Positions 16,399 to 25,940 of a stretch of 64,000 nt of DNA are shown here, piece by piece. The stretch is from Phycisphaeraceae bacterium. Lineage in GTDB: Bacteria > Planctomycetota > Phycisphaerae > Phycisphaerales > Phycisphaeraceae. The notes under the pieces were generated by a model, which had not been told where the DNA came from, made no database searches, and worked only from the letters and a program-made list of their open reading frames with translations. Positions within the stretch are counted from its first letter, which is position 1, and the number at the start of each line of letters is the position of its first letter. The position numbers and the translations under genes are program-made. The DNA is taken from the NCBI GenBank assembly GCA_020851465.1, contig JADZCR010000006.1:682001-746000 (forward strand), written 5' to 3'.

Positions 16399-17586
16399 AT
16401 GGCCGCAAACTACAACAACGGTATTCATCTATTCACCAGCGAATCGGTTTCGATGGGCCACCCCGACAAGGTGGCTGACCAGATTTCAGATGCGGTACTC
16501 GACAGCCTGATCGCCGCTGATCCATATGCTCGTTGTGCATGTGAAACCCTCTGCACAACCGGCCTGGTTGTCGTGGCTGGTGAAGTCACCGTTCATAACG
16601 ACGCGGGTATCAAGGCGCTCGACAGAGTTGAGCAAACCGTGCGCAACACACTCCGTCGCATTGGCTATACCGACCCGGCCATGAAGTTTGACGCTGAGTC
16701 CTGTGCAGTCATCCGCACGTTGCATGGTCAGTCAGCCGACATTGCCATGGGTGTGGATCGCGAAGGCGCAGGCGATCAAGGCTTGATGTTTGGATTCGCC
16801 TGCCGTGAGACGCCGGAACTGATGCCGCTGCCGATTTATCTTTCGCACCGACTCGTCGAACGACAGGCATACGTGCGTGAAAAAAATCTCATCAGGGGCC
16901 TGCGTCCTGACGCCAAGAGTCAGGTAACCGTTGAGTACAAGGGTAAGGATCCGCTGCGTATCCACACCGTCGTCCTCTCGACGCAGCATACGCCTGAGTG
17001 GAACGGCAAGAAAAAGCAGGCTGAGCTGAAGAAACAGGTCATCAAGCACATCATTGAACCGGTCATGCCCAAGAAGCTTTACGATCCGCGGAACGTGGTG
17101 ATCCACGTCAATCCGACCGGGCAATTCGAGATCGGCGGCCCTCACGGCGACACTGGACTTACCGGTCGCAAAATCATCGTGGACACGTACGGCGGACGCG
17201 GCTGCCATGGCGGTGGCGCGTTTTCGGGCAAAGATCCGACCAAGGTTGACCGCTCGGCCAGCTATATGGGGCGCTACATCGCCAAGAACGTCGTTGCCGC
17301 TGGCCTGGCCGACGTGTGCGAAGTTCAGCTCGCCTATGCAATCGGCGTTGCTGACCCCATCAGCGTCCTCGTAGATACACAAAGCACCAACCACATCGAC
17401 GAGGCGAAGATTCAGGAATTGGTGAAGAAGTGCTTCCCGCTGACGCCTAAAGGCATCATCAAGCACCTCGATCTCCGTCGCCCGATCTATGAAGAAACCG
17501 CACGTCACGGCCACTTTGGTCGCCCCGGCTTTTCATGGGAAAAGACGGACCTGGCGAAGGAACTGGCAAAGGGTGCAGGTTTCTAA
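16399..17586 (+). CDS. metK: S-adenosylmethionine synthetase
   Basis: Protein of 395 residues from ATG 16399, with AGGGA 9 nt upstream; the much earlier in-frame start at 16204 would add 65 non-homologous residues across the structured leader and is rejected. Makes SAM from methionine and ATP. Family signatures: [21 protein letters not shown] near the N-terminus, the ATP-binding [24 protein letters not shown], and the P-loop-like [34 protein letters not shown] (about 271-305). Length normal. SAM made here serves RlmN and other methyltransferases in the window. The long leader suggests post-transcriptional regulation. Confidence 0.97.
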   Translation: MAANYNNGIHLFTSESVSMGHPDKVADQISDAVLDSLIAADPYARCACETLCTTGLVVVAGEVTVHNDAGIKALDRVEQTVRNTLRRIGYTDPAMKFDAESCAVIRTLHGQSADIAMGVDREGAGDQGLMFGFACRETPELMPLPIYLSHRLVERQAYVREKNLIRGLRPDAKSQVTVEYKGKDPLRIHTVVLSTQHTPEWNGKKKQAELKKQVIKHIIEPVMPKKLYDPRNVVIHVNPTGQFEIGGPHGDTGLTGRKIIVDTYGGRGCHGGGAFSGKDPTKVDRSASYMGRYIAKNVVAAGLADVCEVQLAYAIGVADPISVLVDTQSTNHIDEAKIQELVKKCFPLTPKGIIKHLDLRRPIYEETARHGHFGRPGFSWEKTDLAKELAKGAGF

Positions 17587-17701
17587 ACCTGGTGATGAGC
17601 GAGAGGTGAAGGACTAGACTGCCGGATCAGGGCTGGACTTCGGATCCAGTTCCATTTGGTCGATTAAGTAGGTAGTCCTGCGACCCTCTACTAATCTGTC
17701 C

Positions 17702-19465
17702 ATGCAAATCAAAAAAGGCATCCCGGTTTCACCCGGCGTCGCAATCTGCGAAGCAGTGGTCATCGACGCCGAGCACTCTCCGATTCCACGCCGTCTGGTG
17801 CCCAGCAGCCAGACGAGGGTGGAGTTGGAGCGGCTTGACCGGGCATTGGTCACGAGCATCAAAGAAATCGAAAGCCTGCGTGAGCGAGCCACGGCTACGC
17901 TCGGCCCCGAACTGGCCAAACTTTTCTCTGCACACCTGGGCATGCTCCAGGACAAAGCGATCACTGGTGAAATCAGAGGTCTCATCACTCGAGAGCGCGT
18001 CACGGCGGAATATGCGGTTTACTCGGTGATGCGCGAGTGGGCCAGACGATTTCAGTCACTCGAAAGCAAACACTTTCGTGACCGCGATGCGGATATCTGG
18101 GACTTGGAACGGCGGCTGGTCGGCCACCTGATCGGTACGACACGCGCGGATCTAACCCAGATGCGTGGCGAAGCGATCGTCATCGCTCACGATCTGACAC
18201 CCAGCCAAACCGCATCATTTGATAAGCGAAAAATTCGAGGGCTTGCCACCGATCTTGGTGGTCGCACCAGTCACACTGCCATCATGGCGCACGCACTGGG
18301 GATCCCGGCGATCGTCGGCCTGGAGGATATCACCAGTGCCGCCTCTGTCGGCCAAACCGTCATCATCGACGGTAATCGCGGCCTGGTCATCATCGACCCG
18401 GATGCCTCTCAACTGATGGAGTATCGTCAGGACCTCGAACGCCGCGCAGCCTTCGACGCATCCCTTGATGAACTTTCGCGTCTTCCGGCTATCACGACAG
18501 ACGGAACGGAAATCACACTCCTGGCCAATATCGAGTTTCCTGACGAGATCGCCGCAGCCGTGCAAAAAGGGGCGAACGGCGTCGGACTCTACCGCACGGA
18601 GTTCCTGTTCCTCACCGCTGGTGCGGAGCCCAGCGAGGATCAACAGTACGAAGCGTACAAGCAGGCCATCCTCGCGCTGGGCGGGAAAATGCTCACGATC
18701 CGCACCCTCGATCTGGGCGCGGATAAATTGCTGGGCGACGAAAATGCTGACCACATCGAACGTAACCCGTTTTTAGGTTGCCGATCGATCCGCCTGTGTC
18801 TCCAGGATCTGCCGCTTTTTAAGACCCAGCTTCGTGCGATCCTGCGGGCCAGCGTCGAAGGGCCGGTACGGATCATGTTCCCGCTCATCAGCAATATCCG
18901 GGAGTTGCGTCAGGCAAAAATGATCCTCAACGATGTCCGTGAGGATCTCGAAGACGAAGGAATTCCGTTCCGCCGTGATATTCCGGTCGGAATCATGATC
19001 GAGGTACCTTCCGCTGCGTTGCAGGCCAAGGCTTTGGCCCACGAATGTCAGTTTTTCAGCATCGGGACCAATGACCTGATCCAATACACCGTGGCGGTGG
19101 ACCGTGGAAACGAGCGTATCGCCAGCCTTTACTCTGCGGCTCATCCGGCAGTAATTCAATTGGTTCGTGAAGTGGTCAAAGCCGCCAAGAGCGCTAAGAT
19201 TGAGGTAAGCCTTTGCGGTGAAATGGGCGGCGAGCCTGAGTTTGTTATGCTATTGCTTGGTTTAGGCTTGAGAAGCCTGTCGATTACGCCGCCTGCTGTG
19301 CCCGAGGTTAAACGGATTATCCGCTCGGTGAGCATCGGCCAGTGTACGCGAATCGCAAAGAAAATCATGGCTTTTGACTCCGACCGTGAGGTGATGAATT
19401 ACCTCCGTGAGGAGTTAAGAAAAATCATTCCCGATGAGTCCGATGGACGTTCCATCGAGACCTGA
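17702..19465 (+). CDS. ptsI: Phosphoenolpyruvate-protein phosphotransferase (enzyme I)
   Basis: Protein of 587 residues, full length for enzyme I. Autophosphorylates from PEP and passes the phosphate to HPr in the PTS. N-terminal domain begins GIPVSPGVAICEA; phosphorylatable His191 lies in LGGRTSHTAIMAHALGIPAIVG; the PEP-binding TIM barrel has GANGVGLYRTEFLFL, IRTLDLGADK, NPFLGCRSIRLCL, FFSIGTNDLIQYTVAVDR and the catalytic Cys motif SLCGEMGGEPE. No HPr or sugar-specific EII gene is nearby, so a regulatory or nitrogen-type phosphorelay is as likely as sugar uptake. No Shine-Dalgarno sequence; TAATCT (17691-17696) lies 5 nt before the ATG, perhaps another near-leaderless start. A small TTCG-capped hairpin lies at 17632-17648. 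Confidence 0.93.
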   Translation: MQIKKGIPVSPGVAICEAVVIDAEHSPIPRRLVPSSQTRVELERLDRALVTSIKEIESLRERATATLGPELAKLFSAHLGMLQDKAITGEIRGLITRERVTAEYAVYSVMREWARRFQSLESKHFRDRDADIWDLERRLVGHLIGTTRADLTQMRGEAIVIAHDLTPSQTASFDKRKIRGLATDLGGRTSHTAIMAHALGIPAIVGLEDITSAASVGQTVIIDGNRGLVIIDPDASQLMEYRQDLERRAAFDASLDELSRLPAITTDGTEITLLANIEFPDEIAAAVQKGANGVGLYRTEFLFLTAGAEPSEDQQYEAYKQAILALGGKMLTIRTLDLGADKLLGDENADHIERNPFLGCRSIRLCLQDLPLFKTQLRAILRASVEGPVRIMFPLISNIRELRQAKMILNDVREDLEDEGIPFRRDIPVGIMIEVPSAALQAKALAHECQFFSIGTNDLIQYTVAVDRGNERIASLYSAAHPAVIQLVREVVKAAKSAKIEVSLCGEMGGEPEFVMLLLGLGLRSLSITPPAVPEVKRIIRSVSIGQCTRIAKKIMAFDSDREVMNYLREELRKIIPDESDGRSIET

Positions 19466-19647
19466 ACGGGACAACGAATCTGCCCGCATCCCGATGTTCA
19501 AGGTCCCCAGTCATCCCGATCAGGCATCATTGCTCGATCTCGCGCCCCGCGCTCTGCGCCGACGCTGGAGTTCGTCCGCATGTTGCCGCGAAGGCTTGGG
19601 TCGCAACCGACTCGTCTTGCGAGGCCGTAAATGGATAGAAGAAGAAC

Positions 19648-22293
19648 ATGTCGAAACGAGAAATGCTGATCAACTACGTCCCCGGCGAGGAATGCCGCAT
19701 CGCCATCATTGAGGACGGACGGCTTGACGAGCTCTATCAGGAGCGAGCAAGCAACGAATCACACGTCGGAAATATTTACAAGGGCAAGGTGGTCAACGTC
19801 GAGCCGTCGATCCAGGCGGCATTCATCGACTTTGGCCTCGAGCGCAACGGCTTTTTACATATTTCCGATCTGCACCCGATGTATTTTCCCGGCGATGCCA
19901 AAGAGGAGACCGAACAGGTCGGCCTCAAGACGCCGCGCCGCGATCGCCCGCCCATCCAACGCTGCCTTCGCCGCGGCCAGGAAGTACTCGTACAGGTGCT
20001 CAAGGAAGGCATCGGTACCAAAGGCCCCACGCTCACGAGCTATCTCTCCATCCCCGGCCGCTATCTGGTGATGATGCCTCACATGGAGAAACTCGGCGTT
20101 TCCCGCAAAGTCGATGACGATGAAGCGCGGCGCGAAAGCCGCGAGATCCTCAACGCCCTCAACCCCCCGCCGGGGTTTGGTTTCATTATCCGCACGGCGG
20201 GGATCGGGCGTTCTAAAACCGATCTCAAACGCGACCTTGCCTACCTTCAACGGCTCTGGAAAACGATCGACCGCAAAATGACGACGACACGGATCGGTGA
20301 GCTTTTCGCTGAGAGCGATCTGGTCATCCGAACCATCCGCGATGTTTACACACCCGACATCACCCGGATTGTGGTGGATGATTCCACGGCTGCGCGACGG
20401 GCTCTCGATTTCCTTACCATCTCAAACCCTCGCTCAGGCTCGAATGTGTACGTTTACAACGAATCCGTACCGCTTTTTCATCGCTACGAAATCGAAAAGC
20501 AGATCGAAACAATCCACGCCCGCACCGTACCGCTTCCCAGCGGTGGTTCGCTGGTGATCGACTCGACCGAAGCTCTCGTGGCGATTGATGTCAACAGCGG
20601 AAAATACCGCGATAACCGCGATGCAGAGATGACCGCCTACAAGGTCAATCTCGAAGCGGTCGATGAGATTTGCCGACAACTTCGCCTCCGCGATCTGGGC
20701 GGTGTGATCGTCAACGATCTCATCGATATGCGGAACCTCAAACATCGACGCGAGATCGAGAATCGCTTTAAGGATAACCTCAAAAAGGATCGCGCCCGAA
20801 CGCGCACGCTGCCGATCAGCCAGTTCGGTATTCTTGAGATGACACGACAGCGCATGCGGCCTTCCCTCAAGAAATCAATCTATATGGACTGCCCCGCCTG
20901 TCACGGGGCTGCTCTTGTCAAGAGTCCTGAGAGCGTCGTGCTCGATGTCATGCGCCGTCTGGCCGCAGTCCTTCAGCGGGATGTCGTCATACGAGTCGAG
21001 CTGACCGTCAGCCCGGATGTGGCATTCCAACTGCTCAACCGCAAACGATCACAGCTTGTCGCCATCGAACAGACACACGGAAAGTCTGTTTTGGTGCGCG
21101 TCAATGGAGCCGGGTCGCTGGATTATGTGTCTCTGGCGGCATTCGACGCACGCGGCGGCGAGGTGGAAGCCGAGTCGCTGGGGGCTATGAAGGAACCTTC
21201 CCTCGAACTGATTACGTCCAGCACTCCAATGGATGATGTGTTCGAGGAAATCGAAGTTTCGGCTGAAACCGAAGAGGAAAGCGCAAACGAATCCGCAGAC
21301 GAAATCAGCAGCGAAGACGAAACCGCAACAGAACTCGGTGATGGACTGGTTTCAACGGACGACCTTCCCCCTCAGACGGATGTACCCGTGAACGAGGAAG
21401 GACAACCCGGAGGCCGACGGCGAAGACGGCGACGCGGAGGCCGTGGAAGGCGACGACATAACGGCAACACCAATACCACGCAAAACGAGACGGCGTCGAG
21501 AAATGACGAATCCGTACCAGCTGGAGCACCCATCAACAATGGTGATTCCCTCTTTGATGGTGAAGCGGCAGTCTCCGCCAACCCCGACTCAACAAGTGAT
21601 GACGTGGTGAATGCGCAATCGATTGCATCCAATGCGCCGTCATACGACGACGCTGACGCAGATATGGACGACATTGAGAGGCCTGGTTTGATGCCCTCGG
21701 CTGATGACTCCGTTCACCATGGATTGGAAGATGATTCCGACCACGAGCCGGGTGATATCAACGGCAATCTCGTGGCGCCACAACCCGTCGGCGGCGCACC
21801 CCAGGGGCACGCCGGAAATAACGGTCAGCAAGGTCAAGGAGGCGGGCGGCGACGACGGCGCCGCCGCGGCGGACGCGGTAGAAATAAAAACCGTCAATCT
21901 CTGGACAGCCAACCGCGCCCCGCAGGACAACACTCCTCAACGAGTGCTGGAAGCAATGGTTCGCAGCAGCAGCGTCAGCAGCAACGGCAACCGCAGAATC
22001 AACAACGAGGACACCGACCACAGCAGCATCCTCCACGCACACAGCCTGTTGAGCGTGGATCGACACCTGAACCGATCGTGATTCCGCCGCAGCGGATGCC
22101 CGACGTGCGTGTCGTAGCGCAGATTCCGACGCAGCCGGCGACAGAAGCGGTTCCCATGCCCGTAACTCGAACCGCACCACGACCGGCTGCCATCAGTACA
22201 GGTTATCGCGGTTATCGCAGTAATCGTCCACGCCCTAACCCTGACGCGACCAGCTCCGCACCGTCGGGAGATAACGGTACTCCTAATCCCTGA
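19648..22293 (+). CDS. Ribonuclease E/G family endoribonuclease
   Basis: Protein of 881 residues. Single-strand endonuclease for mRNA decay and rRNA/tRNA processing. Catalytic half (about 1-500): S1 domain NIYKGKVVNVEPSIQAAFIDFGLERNGFLHISDL, RNase H-like/5'-sensor region, DNase I-like domain with magnesium ligands in VAIDVNSGK and VIVNDLIDMRN, and the zinc-link CPACHG (about 413). The remaining 370 residues are low-complexity: an acidic stretch, two near-identical Arg/Gly clusters GRRRRRRRGGRGR (about 590 and 732), then a Gln/Pro/Arg-rich tail. Such tails bind RNA and scaffold a degradosome in RNase E. AGAAGAAGA before the ATG serves as ribosome site. The 182 bp upstream show no gene. Confidence 0.92.
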   Translation: MSKREMLINYVPGEECRIAIIEDGRLDELYQERASNESHVGNIYKGKVVNVEPSIQAAFIDFGLERNGFLHISDLHPMYFPGDAKEETEQVGLKTPRRDRPPIQRCLRRGQEVLVQVLKEGIGTKGPTLTSYLSIPGRYLVMMPHMEKLGVSRKVDDDEARRESREILNALNPPPGFGFIIRTAGIGRSKTDLKRDLAYLQRLWKTIDRKMTTTRIGELFAESDLVIRTIRDVYTPDITRIVVDDSTAARRALDFLTISNPRSGSNVYVYNESVPLFHRYEIEKQIETIHARTVPLPSGGSLVIDSTEALVAIDVNSGKYRDNRDAEMTAYKVNLEAVDEICRQLRLRDLGGVIVNDLIDMRNLKHRREIENRFKDNLKKDRARTRTLPISQFGILEMTRQRMRPSLKKSIYMDCPACHGAALVKSPESVVLDVMRRLAAVLQRDVVIRVELTVSPDVAFQLLNRKRSQLVAIEQTHGKSVLVRVNGAGSLDYVSLAAFDARGGEVEAESLGAMKEPSLELITSSTPMDDVFEEIEVSAETEEESANESADEISSEDETATELGDGLVSTDDLPPQTDVPVNEEGQPGGRRRRRRRGGRGRRRHNGNTNTTQNETASRNDESVPAGAPINNGDSLFDGEAAVSANPDSTSDDVVNAQSIASNAPSYDDADADMDDIERPGLMPSADDSVHHGLEDDSDHEPGDINGNLVAPQPVGGAPQGHAGNNGQQGQGGGRRRRRRRGGRGRNKNRQSLDSQPRPAGQHSSTSAGSNGSQQQRQQQRQPQNQQRGHRPQQHPPRTQPVERGSTPEPIVIPPQRMPDVRVVAQIPTQPATEAVPMPVTRTAPRPAAISTGYRGYRSNRPRPNPDATSSAPSGDNGTPNP

Positions 22294-22350
22294 TCTGCAC
22301 AGTTCACCAGAGTTAAACGAGATCCTGCTCGTCGCTGGATTGAGTCGAGT

Positions 22351-22356
22351 TAAATT
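22351..22356 (+). promoter_or_regulatory. -10 element TAAATT for leaderless dxr
   Basis: TAAATT is followed by 6 nt (CACTCC) and the ATG at 22363. No Shine-Dalgarno sequence and no good -35. Same spacing as ispE. Confidence 0.45.
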
Positions 22357-22362
22357 CACTCC

Positions 22363-23601
22363 ATGGCCACCAACTCCACCCGCCGCCGGCTCGTCGTACT
22401 CGGTTCCACCGGAAGCATCGGTGTCAATACGCTCAACGTCGTCGAGCATCTCAACGCGCTGGCCGACGAAAATGGCAACTCTTCATTCGATGTCGTCGGA
22501 CTTGCAGCGGGACGCAAGGCTGATGTGCTCGTGGAACAGACCCGCAAGTTCCATGTGCCGGCAGTTGCTATCGCTGATCCGCAACAGGCACAAGAGATGG
22601 CGACTCGCTTGCCACGGACACGGATTTTTGCAGGTGACGATTCAGCACTGGAGTTGATGGAACACGCTGACGCGACCGATTGCATCGCGGCTGTGGTTGG
22701 CAGCGCGGGACTTCCCGCAGCCATTGTTGCTGCCCGCAAGGGAATGTCGATCGGGCTGGCGAATAAGGAAACTCTCGTCGCCGCCGGCTCCTTGATTACC
22801 CCGATCATCAAAAAACATGGCGCACGGTTGATACCGGTGGATAGTGAACACTCCGCCATTTTTCAATGCATCGAAGGTCAGGGACGTAAATCGCAGGGTA
22901 CAAGGGTCGGTCAAACTGACGGACCGCAGGAGCACAGCTCCATCAAGCGTATTGTGCTGACCGCATCGGGCGGCCCCTTCCGCACTGCGTCAAAAGAGAC
23001 TGTTGAAAACGCCACCGTTGAACAGGCACTAAAGCATCCGACATGGGTTATGGGGCCGAAGATCACCATCGACTCTGCCACGCTCATGAACAAAGCGCTT
23101 GAGGTGATCGAGGCCCATTGGCTCTTTGATCTCCCAGCAGAAAAGATCGAGGTCATCATTCACCCGCAGTCGATGATCCACTCCTTTGTGGAATTCACGG
23201 ACAACTCGATTCTCGCTCAGCTTGGCCCACCGGATATGAAAACGCCTATTCAGTACGCATTGACCTACCCGCACCGGTCCGCGGGCTGTAGTGCCGCTCT
23301 GGATTGGTCGAAATTAAACAGGTTGGACTTTGAAGAACCGGACCACGAGCGGTTTGGGGCGTTACGGCTGGCCTATGATGTCATCCGCAAAGGCGGAACG
23401 GCTGGGGCGATCTTCAATGCTGCCAACGAGGCAGCGGTCGCAGCTTTCCTCGAACGCAAGGTCCGTTTCGGCCGTATCACGGAACTGGTGAGGCAAGCCC
23501 TGACGAGCCTGACAGTCCGCGAAGTGGACTCGCTGGAGACAGTGCTGGCCGCGGATCGTGAAGCAAGAGAGTTTGTAAAGGATCAAATCTGCCGACAGTA
23601 A
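22363..23601 (+). CDS. dxr: 1-deoxy-D-xylulose 5-phosphate reductoisomerase
   Basis: Protein of 412 residues. Converts DXP to MEP with NADPH and a divalent metal, the committed step of the MEP pathway shared with IspE at 7138. NADPH loop VLGSTGSIGVNTLNVVE near the N-terminus; ANKETLVAAGSLI; metal/substrate region PVDSEHSAIFQCIEG; flexible loop LTASGGPFR; HPTWVMGPKITIDSATLMNKALEVIEAHWLF; HPQSMIHSFVEF. Length slightly above the E. coli enzyme because of a short insertion (about 168-190). rseP follows 78 bp downstream in the same direction, a common bacterial arrangement. Confidence 0.97.
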   Translation: MATNSTRRRLVVLGSTGSIGVNTLNVVEHLNALADENGNSSFDVVGLAAGRKADVLVEQTRKFHVPAVAIADPQQAQEMATRLPRTRIFAGDDSALELMEHADATDCIAAVVGSAGLPAAIVAARKGMSIGLANKETLVAAGSLITPIIKKHGARLIPVDSEHSAIFQCIEGQGRKSQGTRVGQTDGPQEHSSIKRIVLTASGGPFRTASKETVENATVEQALKHPTWVMGPKITIDSATLMNKALEVIEAHWLFDLPAEKIEVIIHPQSMIHSFVEFTDNSILAQLGPPDMKTPIQYALTYPHRSAGCSAALDWSKLNRLDFEEPDHERFGALRLAYDVIRKGGTAGAIFNAANEAAVAAFLERKVRFGRITELVRQALTSLTVREVDSLETVLAADREAREFVKDQICRQ

Positions 23602-23679
23602 AAAAAATGTCACCACCGTAAGAGGCCAACCAACACTGCGTGTGACATATTCCTGCTGACGGCTTTTCTGGAAACACCC

Positions 23680-25806
23680 ATGCACGGAACGCTCCTTGAT
23701 ACGCTGCACCAGCTCCGCTCATTTATCCTTTTGGTGCTGGGTTTCGGATTTGTCATTTTTGTTCACGAGTTAGGTCATTTCCTTGCCGCCAAAGCCGTAG
23801 GCATCAAGGTCACGCAGTTTGCAATCGGGTTTGGACCTTCGATTTTTTCGTTTCGCAAAGGCATCGGCTTCCGTTTCGGCTCCACCGAAGAGGAATATGC
23901 CAAACGGCTTCAGGCTCAAACGGCAAGCGACAGCAACACTCAGACAGCCGAATCTCATCACCCTGTGGCGATGAGTGAAACCGAATACCGCCTCAACTGG
24001 TTTCCTCTCGGCGGCTACGTAAAAATGCTCGGGCAGGAGGACATGGACCCCTCGGCTGTCAGCGATGACGAGCGGGCCTTTAACCGCAAGCCCATCTGGG
24101 CTCGCGCGACGGTCATCTCAGCGGGCGTCATCATGAATCTGATCTTCGGCGTGGTGTTTTTCATCATCGCCTTCATGATGGGTGTCGGCTTCAACCCCTC
24201 GATCGTCGGCGATGTCCAGTTAGATAGTCCGGCCTCCAAAGCCTATGCGCAAGGTCACGAAGGCGATCCCAAATACAAAGGTCTCAAACCCGGCGACAAG
24301 GTGCTGTCAATCAACGGCGAAGCGGTCAGCGACTTTGCCGACATGCGAGTCAATGTCGCCCTGGCAAATAATCCCATCACAGCCGTCGTCCAACGTGATA
24401 CCCCAGACGGTACGGGCGAACGACTCACCTACGTGATGGAATCACAGCGCGACGCCCAGATGCAGCTCTACTCCCTGGGTATCTCGCCCGTCTCAGACAC
24501 GTTATTGAACCCCAAGCTCGATGCCGAAGATCTGCCGACCATACTCAGGCAGGCAGGCGTAACTAAGGGCATGCGGGTTCTCGCGGTGGACGGCCAACCG
24601 GTCAAGATCAAGGACTATCCGCATTTTGACAGCCTTGTCAGTGCCAGGCAGGGCAACCCCGCACAGGTGACTTTTGGTTTCGACGACCCCGCCCGTAAGG
24701 ATGAGGCCCGTCAGGTGACTCTCTGCGCCGAACCCGATCTATTGATGCAGGAAATCACGTCGGCGACAAATAATCAGTCCCCTATCTATATGCAACACAT
24801 GATCGGCTTCTTGCCGGTGATGAAGGTCGAGGAACCGATGCCCCAATCGGCAGCGATGGCGGCCGGTTTTCTCGAAGGTGACGTGATCGCTCGTGTCGGA
24901 GCGGTTCAGTGGCCCACGATCAGCCGTTTTATCGATGTGGTATCCGCTTCCAAAGGGAAGAAACTCGATGTTCAGGTGCTTCGCGGCAAAGAGCTGGTCA
25001 CTCTCACAGTGACTCCCGGACGAGACGGACGCATTGGCGTGCGTCCCGGATACGCACTGGAGATCAACCGCGTCGGAGACGTTTTACCCGGTTCACCCGC
25101 AGCGACACTTCAGATCAATCCGGGCACCGAAGTGCTTTCGATCAATGGCGAGGCGGTTCACAATTATGGCGACATGCAGCGGCTGTTGGCTGCGGCTGTC
25201 TCTGCCAAATTGTCCGCCGTACCACCTTCGACACAACCTGCTCCATCTTCCGTCACCATCGGCTACCGTTTGGCTGTCGCGGATCAGCAACCGTCCACAG
25301 CTGCTGTCACTATCCCTCCCGAAATGGTCAGCGAACTGGCTCAGGCACAATGGCGGCAGCCGCTTCCTGCTTTTGTCTTCAAAACCCGACTCGATGAAAT
25401 CAAAGCGACAAGCCCTCTCGAAGCGGCAAGCATCGGGATCCATAAGACCGGCAACTTCATCGTGCAGACTTATCTGACCGTCAGCGCGCTGATCCGCGGA
25501 CGTGTGCCGTTAAACCAGATGTCCGGTCCGGTCGGCATCGCTCACAAGGGCACGCAGATCACCAACGAAGGGCTGTCGTATCTTTTCTGGTTCCTCGGCC
25601 TCATCAGTGCCAACCTTGCCGTCATCAATTTCCTGCCGATCCCCGTAGTTGATGGCGGGCTGATGGTGATGCTCATTATCGAGAAGATCAAAGGCAGCCC
25701 GGTCAGTCCGAAAATCCAAGTAGCGGTCACCTATGCCGGCCTGGCTCTGATTCTGAGCCTGTTCCTCTACATCACCTATCACGATGTAGCCCGGCTCGTC
25801 GGGTAA
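23680..25806 (+). CDS. rseP: RseP-type site-2 intramembrane metalloprotease with several PDZ domains
   Basis: Protein of 708 residues, much longer than the usual 350-450. Zinc site HELGH at residues 29-33 in the first membrane helix; a second helix follows at about 145-170; the C-terminal helices carry the metal-ligand motif NFLPIPVVDGG. Between them I see four PDZ-like modules: PKYKGLKPGDKVLSINGEAVSDFADMR; VTKGMRVLAVDGQPVKIKD; AMAAGFLEGDVIARVGAVQWPTIS; and SPAATLQINPGTEVLSINGEAVHNYGDMQ. Family role: regulated intramembrane proteolysis, releasing anti-sigma-factor fragments or clearing signal-peptide remnants. The extra PDZ domains may set substrate choice. Downstream of dxr, as in many genomes. 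Confidence 0.93.
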   Translation: MHGTLLDTLHQLRSFILLVLGFGFVIFVHELGHFLAAKAVGIKVTQFAIGFGPSIFSFRKGIGFRFGSTEEEYAKRLQAQTASDSNTQTAESHHPVAMSETEYRLNWFPLGGYVKMLGQEDMDPSAVSDDERAFNRKPIWARATVISAGVIMNLIFGVVFFIIAFMMGVGFNPSIVGDVQLDSPASKAYAQGHEGDPKYKGLKPGDKVLSINGEAVSDFADMRVNVALANNPITAVVQRDTPDGTGERLTYVMESQRDAQMQLYSLGISPVSDTLLNPKLDAEDLPTILRQAGVTKGMRVLAVDGQPVKIKDYPHFDSLVSARQGNPAQVTFGFDDPARKDEARQVTLCAEPDLLMQEITSATNNQSPIYMQHMIGFLPVMKVEEPMPQSAAMAAGFLEGDVIARVGAVQWPTISRFIDVVSASKGKKLDVQVLRGKELVTLTVTPGRDGRIGVRPGYALEINRVGDVLPGSPAATLQINPGTEVLSINGEAVHNYGDMQRLLAAAVSAKLSAVPPSTQPAPSSVTIGYRLAVADQQPSTAAVTIPPEMVSELAQAQWRQPLPAFVFKTRLDEIKATSPLEAASIGIHKTGNFIVQTYLTVSALIRGRVPLNQMSGPVGIAHKGTQITNEGLSYLFWFLGLISANLAVINFLPIPVVDGGLMVMLIIEKIKGSPVSPKIQVAVTYAGLALILSLFLYITYHDVARLVG

Positions 25807-25897
25807 CTCGGACCTTCATCATTAACGCGCCGAACCCGCTCATCCGTTGCGTGCAGAAGATGGATCAGGGGTTGCTGCGTCAGCCGTGTTTTCCCTC

Positions 25898-25903
25898 TAT
25901 ACT
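25898..25903 (+). promoter_or_regulatory. -10 element TATACT upstream of yidC
   Basis: TATACT ends 37 nt before the GTG start of yidC in the 134-bp gap after rseP. No good -35 at 16-18 bp was seen. Confidence 0.35.
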
Positions 25904-25940
25904 TGCTCCTTCGATTTCCTAACGAATGAGGCAGTAGAGC

